Assembly (NCBI GenBank): GCA_001606155.1
Contig: LODT01000042.1
Coordinates: forward strand, 395,758 to 459,757
Direction of reading: 5' to 3'
Length of the DNA: 64,000 bases
Source of the DNA: Tieghemostelium lacteum
Taxonomy: Eukaryota; Evosea; Eumycetozoa; Dictyosteliales; Raperosteliaceae
A program made the translations under genes and the position numbers. Positions 63,979 through 64,000 of this stretch are shown here, piece after piece (within the stretch, counting starts at the first letter, position 1; each line of letters starts with the position of its first letter). The notes under the pieces were generated by a model. The model did not search any database, had not been told where the DNA came from, and saw only the letters and a list, made by a program, of their open reading frames with translations.

Positions 63979-64000
63979 TTCTGAATTCTTAAATAATAAA

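Overview
The window is nuclear DNA of a social amoeba (dictyostelid). It is very AT-rich, with T- and A-runs between closely packed genes. Introns are short (mostly 48-140 bp) with GTATGT/GTAAGT donors, and many proteins carry poly-Asn, poly-Gln or poly-Thr tracts. The coronin, Rac, ACAP, ELMO, F-box/LRR and ankyrin proteins are typical of Dictyostelia. The coronin is close to, but not the same as, the D. discoideum protein as I remember it, so a related species is more likely than D. discoideum itself. No bacterial operon, CRISPR array, rRNA or tRNA gene was found.

Layout. 0-11 kb: an ankyrin protein cut by the window edge, a charged low-complexity protein, a two-pass membrane protein, two small unknowns, two LRR/F-box-type proteins and a SET8/KMT5A-like histone methyltransferase. 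11-24 kb: the PP2A regulator Tap42/IGBP1, a GPATCH1-type splicing protein, a small membrane protein, a fossil Ty3/gypsy reverse-transcriptase fragment, a WD40 protein and a large SHPRH-type SNF2/RING ubiquitin ligase. 24-40 kb: an ELMO protein with 11 FFGE-like motifs, a METTL13/EEF1AKMT4-like methyltransferase, a Bfr1-like protein, the PP2A activator PTPA, a Q/N-rich protein, a Rac GTPase and a small Pro/Met/Gly/Tyr-rich protein. 40-64 kb: an ACAP-type ArfGAP, RRP1, cactin, a Maf pyrophosphatase, a FAM177-like protein, ATP synthase subunit g, an ABCA half transporter, coronin, importin-9, an LRR protein, an RSL1D1-like L1-domain protein and a secreted class A beta-lactamase-like protein.

The genes form no pathway operon, but themes recur. 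Actin and small-GTPase signalling is represented by ELMO, Rac, ACAP and coronin. PP2A control is represented by Tap42 and PTPA, pre-mRNA splicing by GPATCH1 and cactin, ribosome biogenesis by RRP1 and the RSL1D1-like protein, and chromatin by the SET8-like protein and SHPRH. Many neighbours are head-to-head pairs that share a short AT-rich promoter gap. Exon structures were worked out by hand from splice signals, reading phase and remembered family sequences. For each spliced gene the joined exon lengths sum to a multiple of three.

Most worth a second look: the ELMO protein with its paired FFGE motif array; the beta-lactamase-like secreted enzyme; an apparent one-base insertion that removes the tail of the RSL1D1-like protein; the G-patch in the GPATCH1 homologue that has lost its glycines; the in-frame, stop-free last intron of coronin; and two intergenic stretches that read like coding sequence but fit no gene model.
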